This document shows, piece by piece, positions 28,653 to 36,918 of a DNA stretch of 64,000 nt. Location: contig JACKMK010000003.1 in NCBI GenBank assembly GCA_024235395.1, positions 558,001-622,000 on the forward strand, written 5' to 3'. Source of the stretch: Chromatiaceae bacterium (lineage in GTDB: Bacteria; Pseudomonadota; Gammaproteobacteria; Chromatiales; Chromatiaceae). Position 1 is the first letter of the stretch, and every line of letters begins with the position of its first letter. The notes under the pieces were generated by a model. That model saw only the letters and a program-made list of their open reading frames with translations, was not told the origin of the DNA and made no database searches. A program made the translations under genes and the position numbers.

Positions 28653-31235
28653 ATGAGCAACGACAACAGATTCGATTTTCTCAAAGACCGCCTGAACATG
28701 ACCCGGCGGTCGTTCATAGGCAATGCCGCAGCGGGTGCTGCCGCGCTCGGCGCCGGTGGTTTGATCAAGACACGTGACGCGCAGGCATTCGCTTACGAAC
28801 CCTATCCACGTGACGACGAGTTGACCACGGTGGTGACCAGCTGCGCTCACAACTGCGGATCACGTCACATGTTGGTGGCGCACAAGAAGGGCGACGTGAT
28901 CGTGCGCATCTCGACCGATGACGGGCGCTACCAGCGCGACGGACACTTCGGAAAGGACACTGAGGACGAGCCGCAGTTGCGGGGCTGTCTACGCGGACGG
29001 TCCTATCGACAACGGCTGTATTCCGCCGAGCGCCTGTTGTACCCGATGGGGCGTGTCGGGAAGCGCGGCGAAGGCAAGTTCAAGCGACTCAGCTGGGACG
29101 AGGCCCTCGAGTACGTCGCGCGCAAGATGATCGAGATAAAGAACAAATACGGTTCGACGGCACTGCTCGACCAGAGTTACGCCGGCGCCTCATACGGTGT
29201 ACTGCACAAGTCAGATCAGATCGAAGGTCTGCTCGGTCGCTTCCTCGGGATGTTCGGCTGCCGCACAAGCTCGTGGTCGGTGCCGTCTTACCAAGGTACG
29301 ACGTCGAGTTCGCGCTGGACCTTCGGAACGATCGAGGACGGCAACGAGGACGACACCTATGCGCACTCCAAGCTGATCATCATGTGGGGCTGGAATCCCG
29401 CTTACACATTTCACGGAGGCAACACCTTCTATTACATGCGCATGGCGAAGCAGCGGGGATGCAAGTTCGTGCTGATCGACCCGCAGTACACCGATTCGGC
29501 CGCTGCTTACGACGCCTGGTGGATACCGATCAAGCCCAACACCGACGCGGCGATGATGGCGGGAATGGCGCACTACATCTTCGTCAACGAACTGCAGGAC
29601 CAGGAGTTCATCAACCGTTTCACCCTCGGCATGGACGCAGGCACCATGCCCGACTGGGCGCCGAACTCGCCCAACGGCAGGGAAAATTTCAAGGACTACA
29701 TTCTCGGGACCTACGACGGAGTCGCCAAGACCCCGGAATGGGCTGCCGGTATCTGCGGTGTATCCGCCGACGACATCAGGAAACTCGCCGATATGTACGC
29801 GCGCACCAAACCGGCTGCGCTAAAGGCTTCGTGGTCACCCGGGCGCAATGCCTATGGTGAGCAGTACAACCGCATGGCGGCGGCACTGCAGGCGATGACC
29901 GGCAACATCGGCAAACTCGGTGGTTGTGCCGAGGGTGTCGGTAAGGCCTGGCACGCCGAGGCCGTCGCCTACCCCTATGACCAATACGCCAACATCTGGT
30001 TTGCGTCGATAAAATCCGATCGCTGGGCGCACTGCGTGCTCAACTATCCGAACGTGCGTCGCGAAGAGATCGGCCTTTGGCCGCGTCAGGACCAGATGGA
30101 CGGTGTGATTCCGAACATCAAGGGCATCTTCTGGCAGGGTTCCGACTGGTTCAATCAGCTCACCAATATCAACAAAGAGATTGCCGCGATGGCCAACATG
30201 GAGTTGGTCGTCTGCATGGACTCGACGATCACCCCATCCGGCCTGTATGCCGATGTATTGCTGCCGATTGCCACCCACTTCGAACGCCACGATGTCGCCC
30301 TGCCCTGGTACAAGGGTCACTACTACATCCATCGGCCTAAGGTGATTGAACCGCTCGGTGAGTCGAAGTCCGACTTCCAGGTATTCACCGAGTTGGCCTA
30401 TCGGATCGGCGAGAAAACCGGAATCGGTGACTACTTTGGCAGGACCTACAACCCAAAGGCCGACCGCAGTTACTTCCACAATCCGGACCCGGTCGACGAG
30501 GCGTATCTGCGCGAGTGGTGGGAGAACAAAGTGATGCCGCACCAGCACGTCGACATGGGCTGGGACGAGTTCAAGCAGCGTGGCGTGTACAAGTTCAAGC
30601 TCGACCAGCCCCACGTGGCGTTCCGCGAGCAGGTCGAGCAGGGCAAGCCGTTCCAGACGCCATCCGGCCGGATCGAAATCCTGTGTACAGAGCTCGCCCA
30701 GGTCGAAGACTGGACCCGCACGCGTTATGGCTACCACATTCCGTCGATACCGAAATGGATCGAACCATGGGAGTCGCTGAACAGTCCGAAGACTGACAAG
30801 TTCCCATTCCATCTGATCTCGCCGCACCCCAGGTGGCGCACGCATTCGATCTTCAACAACTGCAGCTGGCTACGCGAGACCTACGAACAGGAGGTCACGA
30901 TCAACGCAGCGGACGCGCGGCGTCTGGGGGTCAAGACCGGTGACGTGGTCGAGGTATGGAACGACCGGGGCAGGGTCGTGGTGCCGGTCTACGTGACCGA
31001 GCGCTGCATGCCCGGTGTCGCGGTGATCCACGAAGGTGCCTGGATCGACCTTGACGAAAACGGCATCGACCGCTCCGGCAACCCGGACATGTTGACGCTG
31101 GACGATCCGAGTCCGGCCGGTGCCTTCGCCTACAACACCGTGCTGTGCGATATCCGCAAGACCGAACTCGACCACCGGCCGGGTTGGGACCGGCTGGCGA
31201 CCGCGCGTTCCCACGTCTTCCGTCGCGATCTCTGA
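28653..31235 (+). CDS. Tat-exported molybdopterin oxidoreductase, DMSO-reductase family
   Basis: An 860-residue catalytic subunit with a twin-arginine signal (TRRSFIG at 17-23). The N-terminal cluster motif is C64-x3-C68-x3-H72 then C112: the third ligand, normally Cys in DmsA-type enzymes, is His (CAHNCGSRHMLV). Bis-MGD binding blocks include IIMWGWNPAYTFHGGNTFYY, CKFVLIDPQYTDSAAAYDAW and, at the C-terminus, NAADARRLGVKTGDVVEVWN. SSWSVPSYQG is where the Mo ligand would fall, making Ser a candidate, as in S- and N-oxide reductases. It is followed by a four-cluster ferredoxin subunit and TorD chaperone, the DmsAB-D layout without the DmsC anchor. Substrate is unknown; an S-oxide or sulfur oxyanion is plausible. 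Confidence 0.9.
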   Translation: MSNDNRFDFLKDRLNMTRRSFIGNAAAGAAALGAGGLIKTRDAQAFAYEPYPRDDELTTVVTSCAHNCGSRHMLVAHKKGDVIVRISTDDGRYQRDGHFGKDTEDEPQLRGCLRGRSYRQRLYSAERLLYPMGRVGKRGEGKFKRLSWDEALEYVARKMIEIKNKYGSTALLDQSYAGASYGVLHKSDQIEGLLGRFLGMFGCRTSSWSVPSYQGTTSSSRWTFGTIEDGNEDDTYAHSKLIIMWGWNPAYTFHGGNTFYYMRMAKQRGCKFVLIDPQYTDSAAAYDAWWIPIKPNTDAAMMAGMAHYIFVNELQDQEFINRFTLGMDAGTMPDWAPNSPNGRENFKDYILGTYDGVAKTPEWAAGICGVSADDIRKLADMYARTKPAALKASWSPGRNAYGEQYNRMAAALQAMTGNIGKLGGCAEGVGKAWHAEAVAYPYDQYANIWFASIKSDRWAHCVLNYPNVRREEIGLWPRQDQMDGVIPNIKGIFWQGSDWFNQLTNINKEIAAMANMELVVCMDSTITPSGLYADVLLPIATHFERHDVALPWYKGHYYIHRPKVIEPLGESKSDFQVFTELAYRIGEKTGIGDYFGRTYNPKADRSYFHNPDPVDEAYLREWWENKVMPHQHVDMGWDEFKQRGVYKFKLDQPHVAFREQVEQGKPFQTPSGRIEILCTELAQVEDWTRTRYGYHIPSIPKWIEPWESLNSPKTDKFPFHLISPHPRWRTHSIFNNCSWLRETYEQEVTINAADARRLGVKTGDVVEVWNDRGRVVVPVYVTERCMPGVAVIHEGAWIDLDENGIDRSGNPDMLTLDDPSPAGAFAYNTVLCDIRKTELDHRPGWDRLATARSHVFRRDL

Positions 31236-31252
31236 GCGGGGAGAGAACAGAC

Positions 31253-31921
31253 ATGAAGAAGATCAAAGACAGGGCCCTGTTGAAGGTGGCCATAAAGCGG
31301 CGGAAAAAGGCCGTGTACGAACCGGTCAAGCCTGCGCAGCAACTGGGTTTCGTGCACAACAATGTGGACTGTATCGGTTGTCGCGCCTGCGAGATCGCGT
31401 GCAAGGACAAGAACGGCTTGCCGGCGGGGCCACGCTTCCGCCGGGTGCAGTACGTCGAGGGAGGCACCTACCCGGACGTGTTCGCGTACAAGGTGAACAT
31501 CTCCTGCAACCATTGCGCGGAACCCGCCTGCCTGCCGGCGTGCCCGACCGGTGCAATCTGGAAGCGACCGGACAACGGTATCGTCGACATCGATTCGACA
31601 CTGTGCATCGGTTGCCGTCGTTGCGAGGCGACCTGTCCGTACGGTGCACCGCAGTGGGACCCGGAGGAGCAGATCGTCAAGAAATGCAATCTGTGCGTCG
31701 ACGAACTGGAGGCCGGACGGATGCCGTATTGTGTGATGGCCTGCATGATGCGCGTACTCGACGTCGGCCCTATCGATCTGCTGCGCCTGAACGAGTACGC
31801 GACCAAGGCGATCGCACCTCACGAGCAGCCGGTGCGCGCGGTGAAGAATTTCGCCGACCCGGAGCTCACCAACCCGTCGATCGTGTTCGTGGCGCACAGC
31901 AAGGGGAGGGTCGACGAATGA
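31253..31921 (+). CDS. 4Fe-4S electron-transfer subunit (DmsB/NrfC-like)
   Basis: A 222-residue iron-sulfur subunit with the four-cluster pattern of DmsB-type proteins: CIGCRACEIACK, CNHCAEPACLPACP, CIGCRRCEATCP and KKCNLCVDELEAG with later cysteines. GGGAGAG precedes the ATG at 31253, 17 nt after the molybdoenzyme gene. The N-terminus is basic and has no signal, so it would travel to the periplasm as a passenger of the Tat-exported catalytic subunit. It passes electrons between the Mo enzyme and, given the gene order, the pentahaem cytochrome. Confidence 0.92.
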   Translation: MKKIKDRALLKVAIKRRKKAVYEPVKPAQQLGFVHNNVDCIGCRACEIACKDKNGLPAGPRFRRVQYVEGGTYPDVFAYKVNISCNHCAEPACLPACPTGAIWKRPDNGIVDIDSTLCIGCRRCEATCPYGAPQWDPEEQIVKKCNLCVDELEAGRMPYCVMACMMRVLDVGPIDLLRLNEYATKAIAPHEQPVRAVKNFADPELTNPSIVFVAHSKGRVDE

Positions 31922-32691
31922 GCGAGAATCCGCGGCCGGCCGCTTCCGACCGGGAAGCCCCGGAGCTGCTGCGGGTGTTCCGGACCGGTGTGGCGCTCGA
32001 TCTGCTGACCTTGGCGCGGTTGCACGACCGGGAACTCGATGCCGCGACCCTGAAGGGCATGGCGGCGGACCGCTTTCCCGGCAACCTGGCACTGCGCCTT
32101 CAGACTGACAAGGCTCGCCAGGTGCTCGCCGGCTTGGGTGACGCGGTCGCTTCGCTCGACCTGGCGCCCCCGCAGGGCGATGAACTGGCGGCCGACTTTG
32201 CTGCGATCTATCTCACCCATGGGTTCGGCGCCTCGCCGTGTGAATCCGTGTGGCTCGACGACGACGGGCTCGCGATGCAGCAGCCGATGTTCGAGGTGCG
32301 CGGCGTCTACGCGCGTCACGGACTGCAGGCGCCGGACTGGCGCAAGCGGCCGGACGATCATCTGGTCCACCAGCTGCACTTCGTCGCCGCGCTGATCGAC
32401 GATGAGTCATTCGAGAGCCTGCGCGAGGCCGCGCGTTTTCTTGACGAACACACGCTGCGCTGGATGCCCGATTTCGCCGGACGCGTGGTGTCTCGGGCTG
32501 CGACGCCCTTCTATGCCGGTCTTGCCGCACTGACGTCGGCGTACTTGGACGAGCTGCGTGACCTGTTGGCCCGTCTGCTCGATGAGGCCCGGCCGTCGGC
32601 CGAAGAGATCGAGCGACGGATGCGGCCCATCGCCGAGGTGGCGCTACCGATGCCGAGCGCCTATGTGCCCGGTCAGTCGCCGTCCTGGTGA
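31918..32691 (+). CDS. TorD/DmsD-family molybdoenzyme chaperone
   Basis: A 257-residue, largely helical protein, preceded by AGGGTC and overlapping the FeS gene by 4 nt (ATGA). The family pattern is visible in DELAADFAAIYLTHGFGASP, PCESVWLDDDGLAMQQPMFE and the DHLVHQLHFVAALID helix. Such proteins bind the Tat signal of the partner molybdoenzyme and hold it until the cofactor is inserted. The position next to the molybdoenzyme supports it. Confidence 0.85.
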   Translation: MSENPRPAASDREAPELLRVFRTGVALDLLTLARLHDRELDAATLKGMAADRFPGNLALRLQTDKARQVLAGLGDAVASLDLAPPQGDELAADFAAIYLTHGFGASPCESVWLDDDGLAMQQPMFEVRGVYARHGLQAPDWRKRPDDHLVHQLHFVAALIDDESFESLREAARFLDEHTLRWMPDFAGRVVSRAATPFYAGLAALTSAYLDELRDLLARLLDEARPSAEEIERRMRPIAEVALPMPSAYVPGQSPSW

Positions 32692-32698
32692 GGCTCGA

Positions 32699-33712
32699 TT
32701 GCGAGGCGTGGAGACCGGTGTCGAACTGCCGGAGATCGAGGCACAGCGGTGCGTGCACACGCGTGCCGAGACCGCGGGGTGCGCGCAGTGTGTGGCCGCT
32801 TGTCCACGTGCGGCCTGGGTGCTGGATGAGCAACAGCTCGCGCTCGATACCGTGCGCTGCGATGGTTGCGGACTGTGCACGGCACATTGTCCGCAAGGTG
32901 CCCTGCGTCATCCCGCAGTGCGTCCGCAGCGATACGCCGGTCGGGAGACGTTGCTTGTATCTTGCGATCGGGTCACCTGCGGTCATGCTTGGGAGCTGCC
33001 CTGCGTCAATGCGCTCGGCCTTCGGGAGATCGGATGGCTGTATCGTGCCGGTCTGCGACGCCTGGTGTTGTACACGGGTCACTGTGCCGCCTGCCCACGA
33101 GACGACCCGGACGGTGTGTTGCAGCGGGTTGCCCGGTTGAACCGGGTATTGGCCGGCCGGGCGCGACCGCCGCTCGCGGTCACGCAGTCGCAGGCGGATG
33201 GTACGCGTCGTGTGGCGAACGGCGGTGGTTGTTCGGGCGCCCCACAGTCTCATGGCCGACGCGGTTTCCTGCGCAGCGTGTTGGCGCTATCGGTACCGGA
33301 CACCGATGATCGGTCGACGCGCGAGGCACCCGGTCGGTTCCTGCCTCCGGTGCGGCGTGGCCAGCCCGCGTTGTTCGTGCCGCGAATCGACCCCCTGCGA
33401 TGCAGCGGTTGCGATGCCTGTGTTCGACTATGTCCGCAGGCAGCGATCGCGGTCAGCGAACAGCGCGATGCCTATCTGTTGGATGCCGATGCCTGCAGCG
33501 GCTGCGGCCTGTGTGTCGATGTCTGCGATCGGGACGCGGTTTCGGTCGAACAGGACGCTGTCTTCGACCAGCCAAGGGTCGCCCTGCAAGGGGCGCGGTG
33601 TCGCAGCTGTGGCGTGGATTTCCATCGCCCTGAAGGCAATCGCGCAGACGTCATGCTGTGCCCGGTCTGCACCCAGGTCGATCACCGACGCCATCTCTTT
33701 CAGGTGCTGTAG
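32699..33712 (+). CDS. Multi-cluster 4Fe-4S ferredoxin-like protein
   Basis: A polyferredoxin of about 337 residues. Cys groups in order: CAQCVAACP, CDGCGLCTAHCP, a middle part with CDRVTCGHAWELPC and CAACP, then CSGCDACVRLCP, CSGCGLCVDVCD and a zinc-ribbon-like C-x2-C ... C-x2-C end. An RRGFLRS stretch near the centre looks like a twin-arginine motif but is internal. I use the TTG at 32699 (5 nt after GTGAGG); a GTG at 32708 is an alternative. It is the last gene of the sigma-54 row and would carry electrons at the cytoplasmic side or assist maturation. The family is not one I can name. Confidence 0.75.
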   Translation: MRGVETGVELPEIEAQRCVHTRAETAGCAQCVAACPRAAWVLDEQQLALDTVRCDGCGLCTAHCPQGALRHPAVRPQRYAGRETLLVSCDRVTCGHAWELPCVNALGLREIGWLYRAGLRRLVLYTGHCAACPRDDPDGVLQRVARLNRVLAGRARPPLAVTQSQADGTRRVANGGGCSGAPQSHGRRGFLRSVLALSVPDTDDRSTREAPGRFLPPVRRGQPALFVPRIDPLRCSGCDACVRLCPQAAIAVSEQRDAYLLDADACSGCGLCVDVCDRDAVSVEQDAVFDQPRVALQGARCRSCGVDFHRPEGNRADVMLCPVCTQVDHRRHLFQVL

Positions 33713-33720
33713 GGGGCGCG

Positions 33721-34632
33721 TCACTTCTTGCGAGCACGTGGGTGGGCCTGGTCGTAGACCTGCGCCAGGTGCTGAAAGTCCAGATGGGTGTAGATCTGGG
33801 TGGTGCTGATGTCGGCATGGCCGAGCAGTTCCTGGACCGCGCGCAGGTCACCCGACGATTCGAGCAGGTGACTGGCAAACGAGTGGCGCAGCATGTGCGG
33901 GTGGACATTGCTCGGCATGCCGCGCTCGATCGCCCGCCGGCTGAGGCGCGACTCGATCGCACGCCGACTCAGACGCGTGCCCCGGAGGCTGACGAACAGC
34001 GCGGGTTCCCCACTGCCGGCCAGTTGGGCGCGCGCACTGAGCCACTGTTCGATCGCCTCGCGCGCATAGCGTCCGACCGGAACCCGGCGGGTCTTGTTGC
34101 CCTTGCCGGTGATCTGCAGCAGGCCATCCCCGCCATGCAGGTCCACGGTATTCAATGCCGCGAGTTCGGCGAGACGCAGACCCGAGGAATAGAAGAGTTC
34201 CATGATCGCGCGATCGCGCAGATCGAGGGGTGCATCACCGGGCAGCTCGACGAGTCGCGCGACCTGGTCGGCATCGAGCGTATGTGGAAGACGGCGCGGC
34301 ACCTTCGGGGCGCGCACCCCTTCGGCCGGATTGAAGCCCACCCGTCGTTCGCGCAACAGATAGCGGAACCAGGCGCGTATCGACGACAGGTGACGCTGCA
34401 GGCTTTTCGGCGACAGTCCCTGGCGATGGCGCATTGCGGCATAGCTGCGCACATGTTGCGTATCGCAGCGCGTGCTGTCGTGGATGCCAGCCTGGCGCAG
34501 CCAGGCGAGGAATTCCCCGATGTCGTCGCGATACCCGGTCAGGGTGCGCGGCGAAAGGCGTCGTTCGTAATGCAGATAGTCGAGAAATGCCTGCAGCTCG
34601 GGATCGGGCGCGCTGGCGTCACGCTGGCTCAT
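33721..34632 (-). CDS. xerC: Tyrosine recombinase XerC
   Basis: A 303-residue site-specific recombinase that resolves chromosome dimers at dif with XerD. The N-terminal SAM-like domain (LQAFLDYLHYERRLSPRTL) is followed by the catalytic domain: Arg in SSGLRLAELAAL, Lys in GKGNKTRRVPV, H-x-x-R in PHMLRHSFASHLL, His in LGHADISTTQ and nucleophile Tyr in IYTHLD. The C-terminus has VYDQAHPRA. It sits at the end of the lptM-lysA-dapF-DUF484-xerC row as in other gammaproteobacteria, which marks it as chromosomal XerC and not a phage integrase. Confidence 0.95.
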   Translation of the reverse strand: MSQRDASAPDPELQAFLDYLHYERRLSPRTLTGYRDDIGEFLAWLRQAGIHDSTRCDTQHVRSYAAMRHRQGLSPKSLQRHLSSIRAWFRYLLRERRVGFNPAEGVRAPKVPRRLPHTLDADQVARLVELPGDAPLDLRDRAIMELFYSSGLRLAELAALNTVDLHGGDGLLQITGKGNKTRRVPVGRYAREAIEQWLSARAQLAGSGEPALFVSLRGTRLSRRAIESRLSRRAIERGMPSNVHPHMLRHSFASHLLESSGDLRAVQELLGHADISTTQIYTHLDFQHLAQVYDQAHPRARKK

Positions 34633-34641
34633 CGGCCGGTG

Positions 34642-35328
34642 TCAGACGCCCGGGCCTGCCGCCGACTGCAGTTTTGCGCTGACCACTTCGGCCAGCCGCT
34701 GCAGAAAATCCACGCCCTTGCCTTCATGGAAGCGTTGCGCGTCGCGGCTGCCGATCGCCAATACGCCGGCCAGAGGCGGCGCCGTCAGTGGAATCAAGGC
34801 CGCGGAGCCTGTCTCGCCCGCCTGTGGGCCAAACAGGTATTCCAGTTTGGCCTTGTCGAGTTGTCCGCAATTGGGCCGCGCGCGTTTCAGGAAGTCGCTA
34901 AACAGCGCCGGACCGGGTTCGTGCGCATGCGCCTCGATCTGGTCGGCGGCAAACAGCTTCATCTCGACCGCATCCGCGTTGAACTGCTCGCGCAGTTCGT
35001 CCTGCAGGGTGTTCAGCACCTCGTCGAACGAGTGGGTCTCGATCAGCGCGAGCGTCAGGCGATGCAGGCGCTTTGCCAGGGCATCGTTTTCGCGCGCCAC
35101 GGCAACCAGTTCCTCGAGCTGATGGCGGTACTTGTCGGATTGCTCGCGCAGCGTACGGACCTGGCGCTCGATCAGCGACACCGCATCGCCGGTCGGATGC
35201 GGGATATCGATCGCGGCCAGCGCGGTGGGGTGGCGCGAGAAAAAATCGGGATGGGCGACAAGGTACTCGGCGATCTGCTCCTCGCGGCTGTCATCCGTCT
35301 GGTGTAAATCGTCGTGTTGCGGCCCCAT
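34642..35328 (-). CDS. DUF484 (GAF-like) protein
   Basis: A 228-residue protein of the DUF484 family that accompanies xerC in gammaproteobacteria. The start helix EQIAEYLVAHPDFFSRHPTA is the family opening, followed by a coiled coil (ERQVRTLREQSDKYRHQLEE) and a GAF-like domain ending AGVLAIGSRDAQRF and GVDFLQRLAEVVSAKL. I use the ATG at 35328, since the family begins shortly before this helix. Molecular role is unknown. Confidence 0.88.
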   Translation of the reverse strand: MGPQHDDLHQTDDSREEQIAEYLVAHPDFFSRHPTALAAIDIPHPTGDAVSLIERQVRTLREQSDKYRHQLEELVAVARENDALAKRLHRLTLALIETHSFDEVLNTLQDELREQFNADAVEMKLFAADQIEAHAHEPGPALFSDFLKRARPNCGQLDKAKLEYLFGPQAGETGSAALIPLTAPPLAGVLAIGSRDAQRFHEGKGVDFLQRLAEVVSAKLQSAAGPGV

Positions 35329-35347
35329 CGGTCGTCGTCCCCGCCCG

Positions 35348-36193
35348 CTATCGTGTGAGTTTCTCGAGGTCGATCTGGCCGTCAAACACCGTCACGGCCG
35401 GACCGGTCATCCATACCGGCTCTTCCGGTCCGTACCAGCTTACCACAAGGCTCCCGCCCGGCAGCCGCACTTCGACCCGCTCGTCCAGCAGACCGCGCAG
35501 CCGCCCGTAGACCACCGCGGCACAGGCGCCGGTGCCGCACGCCAGGGTCTCGCCGGTCCCGCGTTCGAAGACGCGCAGGTCGATATGTTGTCGGTCACGT
35601 ATCGCCATGAAGCCGACATTCGCGCGGCGTGGGAAGCGCGGATGGTGTTCGATCAGCGGGCCGAGCCGCTCAACCGGAGCATCTTCGACCCGGTCGACCA
35701 GCAGCACCGCGTGCGGATTGCCCATCGATACCGCGCCGATCTCGAATCTTTCGCCATCCACCTCGAGCGGGTAACTGATCGCCTGCCGGCTGGCCTCGAA
35801 CGGAATCTCCGCGGGTGCGAGGTGCGCGGGTCCCATGTCGACCCGCACCCGGTCGTGGTCCTCGAGATGCAGCACGATGTTGCCCCCCGCGGTTCCGACC
35901 GCGATATCACGGCTGCGGGTCAGCTGCTTGTCGTGGACGAAACGTGCGAAACAGCGTGCACCATTGCCGCACTGCTCGACCTCGCTGCCATCGGCATTGT
36001 AGATGCGGTAGTGGAACTCGGTGTCCGGGTGACGCGGCGGCTCGACCAGCAGGATCTGGTCGCAGCCGACGCCGAATCGCCGGTCGGCGATCGCACGCAG
36101 CTGGGTTTCGTCGAGCACGATGCGTTGGCTGATCGCGTCGAACACGACGAAATCATTGCCCAGCCCATGCATCTTGGTGAACCTGAATCCCAT
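35348..36193 (-). CDS. dapF: Diaminopimelate epimerase
   Basis: Converts LL- to meso-diaminopimelate for lysine and peptidoglycan. Two catalytic cysteines are seen: C75 in VEQCGNGARC and C219 in GETLACGTGAC. KMHGLGNDFVVFD, TAGGNIVLHL and VSMGNPHAVLLVD are family blocks; 281 residues is normal. It lies 19 nt before the DUF484 gene. Confidence 0.97.
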   Translation of the reverse strand: MGFRFTKMHGLGNDFVVFDAISQRIVLDETQLRAIADRRFGVGCDQILLVEPPRHPDTEFHYRIYNADGSEVEQCGNGARCFARFVHDKQLTRSRDIAVGTAGGNIVLHLEDHDRVRVDMGPAHLAPAEIPFEASRQAISYPLEVDGERFEIGAVSMGNPHAVLLVDRVEDAPVERLGPLIEHHPRFPRRANVGFMAIRDRQHIDLRVFERGTGETLACGTGACAAVVYGRLRGLLDERVEVRLPGGSLVVSWYGPEEPVWMTGPAVTVFDGQIDLEKLTR

Positions 36194-36234
36194 ATGTGCA
36201 GAATAGCAGCAGCGCCGACCGCGGCGCAGCCGGT

Positions 36235-36906
36235 TCAGTCAAGTACGCCGCTGATTGCGAGGTGACGGTCGCTGACACGGTCGACCTGCAGGCCGCCGAG
36301 TCCGGCCGCCATCAACTGGCCCTCGACCTCGTCGGGCGTATAGGCCGCGAACAGTGAATTGCGGAAATCACGTCGCAGCACCTCCGGTGCATCCATCGCA
36401 TAGGTCTCGACCAATGCATCCACCGCGATCTCCGATGCGGGACGGGCGAGGTCCATAACCAGTACCTGGGCGCCCGGTGCCGCGCAACGCGCCACCGTCT
36501 GCCACATCACCGCCGGGTCGGCGAGGTGGTGCAGCAGGCTGTTGGATGCGACGAACTGGTAGTGTCCGCTGCGCAGTGCTTCGCACGGCAGGTGCTCACA
36601 CAACAGCTGCATGCGATGCAGGAATCGTTCACCCGCCGTGGCCAGATGCTCGCGTGCGAGCGCGAGCATTGCCGGTGCGCCGTCCAGAGCGTCGACCGCC
36701 AGTCGCGGGTGCCGGTGCAGCAGGTCCAAGGGGATATCGGCCGGCCCGCAGCCCAGGTCGAGCAGACGTCCATCAAGCGTGCCGCCGGCGGCTTCTTCCA
36801 GCAGCGCGACGAACAGGCTGTTGGCTTCGCTGAAATCTGCGCGCGCATAGGCGTACGCCTGCTCGGCGTCGTCCATCAACTCTTCGGGTTCCGGGATGCG
36901 TTGCAT
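36235..36906 (-). CDS. Class I SAM-dependent methyltransferase, substrate unknown
   Basis: A 223-residue methyltransferase. Motif I is LLDLGCGPADIPLDLL, the acidic residue after strand 2 is in AVDALDGAPAMLALA, and the post-II block is FVASNSLLHHLADP. No domain names the substrate. It is inserted between lysA and dapF, where most gammaproteobacteria have nothing, with 12 and 41 nt gaps, so it is probably in the same transcript. A link to lysine or cell-wall metabolism is not shown. Confidence 0.8.
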   Translation of the reverse strand: MQRIPEPEELMDDAEQAYAYARADFSEANSLFVALLEEAAGGTLDGRLLDLGCGPADIPLDLLHRHPRLAVDALDGAPAMLALAREHLATAGERFLHRMQLLCEHLPCEALRSGHYQFVASNSLLHHLADPAVMWQTVARCAAPGAQVLVMDLARPASEIAVDALVETYAMDAPEVLRRDFRNSLFAAYTPDEVEGQLMAAGLGGLQVDRVSDRHLAISGVLD

Positions 36907-36918
36907 TGGCCGGGGACC

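Noticed and set aside
33721..34632. Tyrosine recombinase as sign of a mobile element
   Set aside because: Gene order lptM-lysA-dapF-DUF484-xerC identifies chromosomal XerC; no att repeats or phage genes are near.
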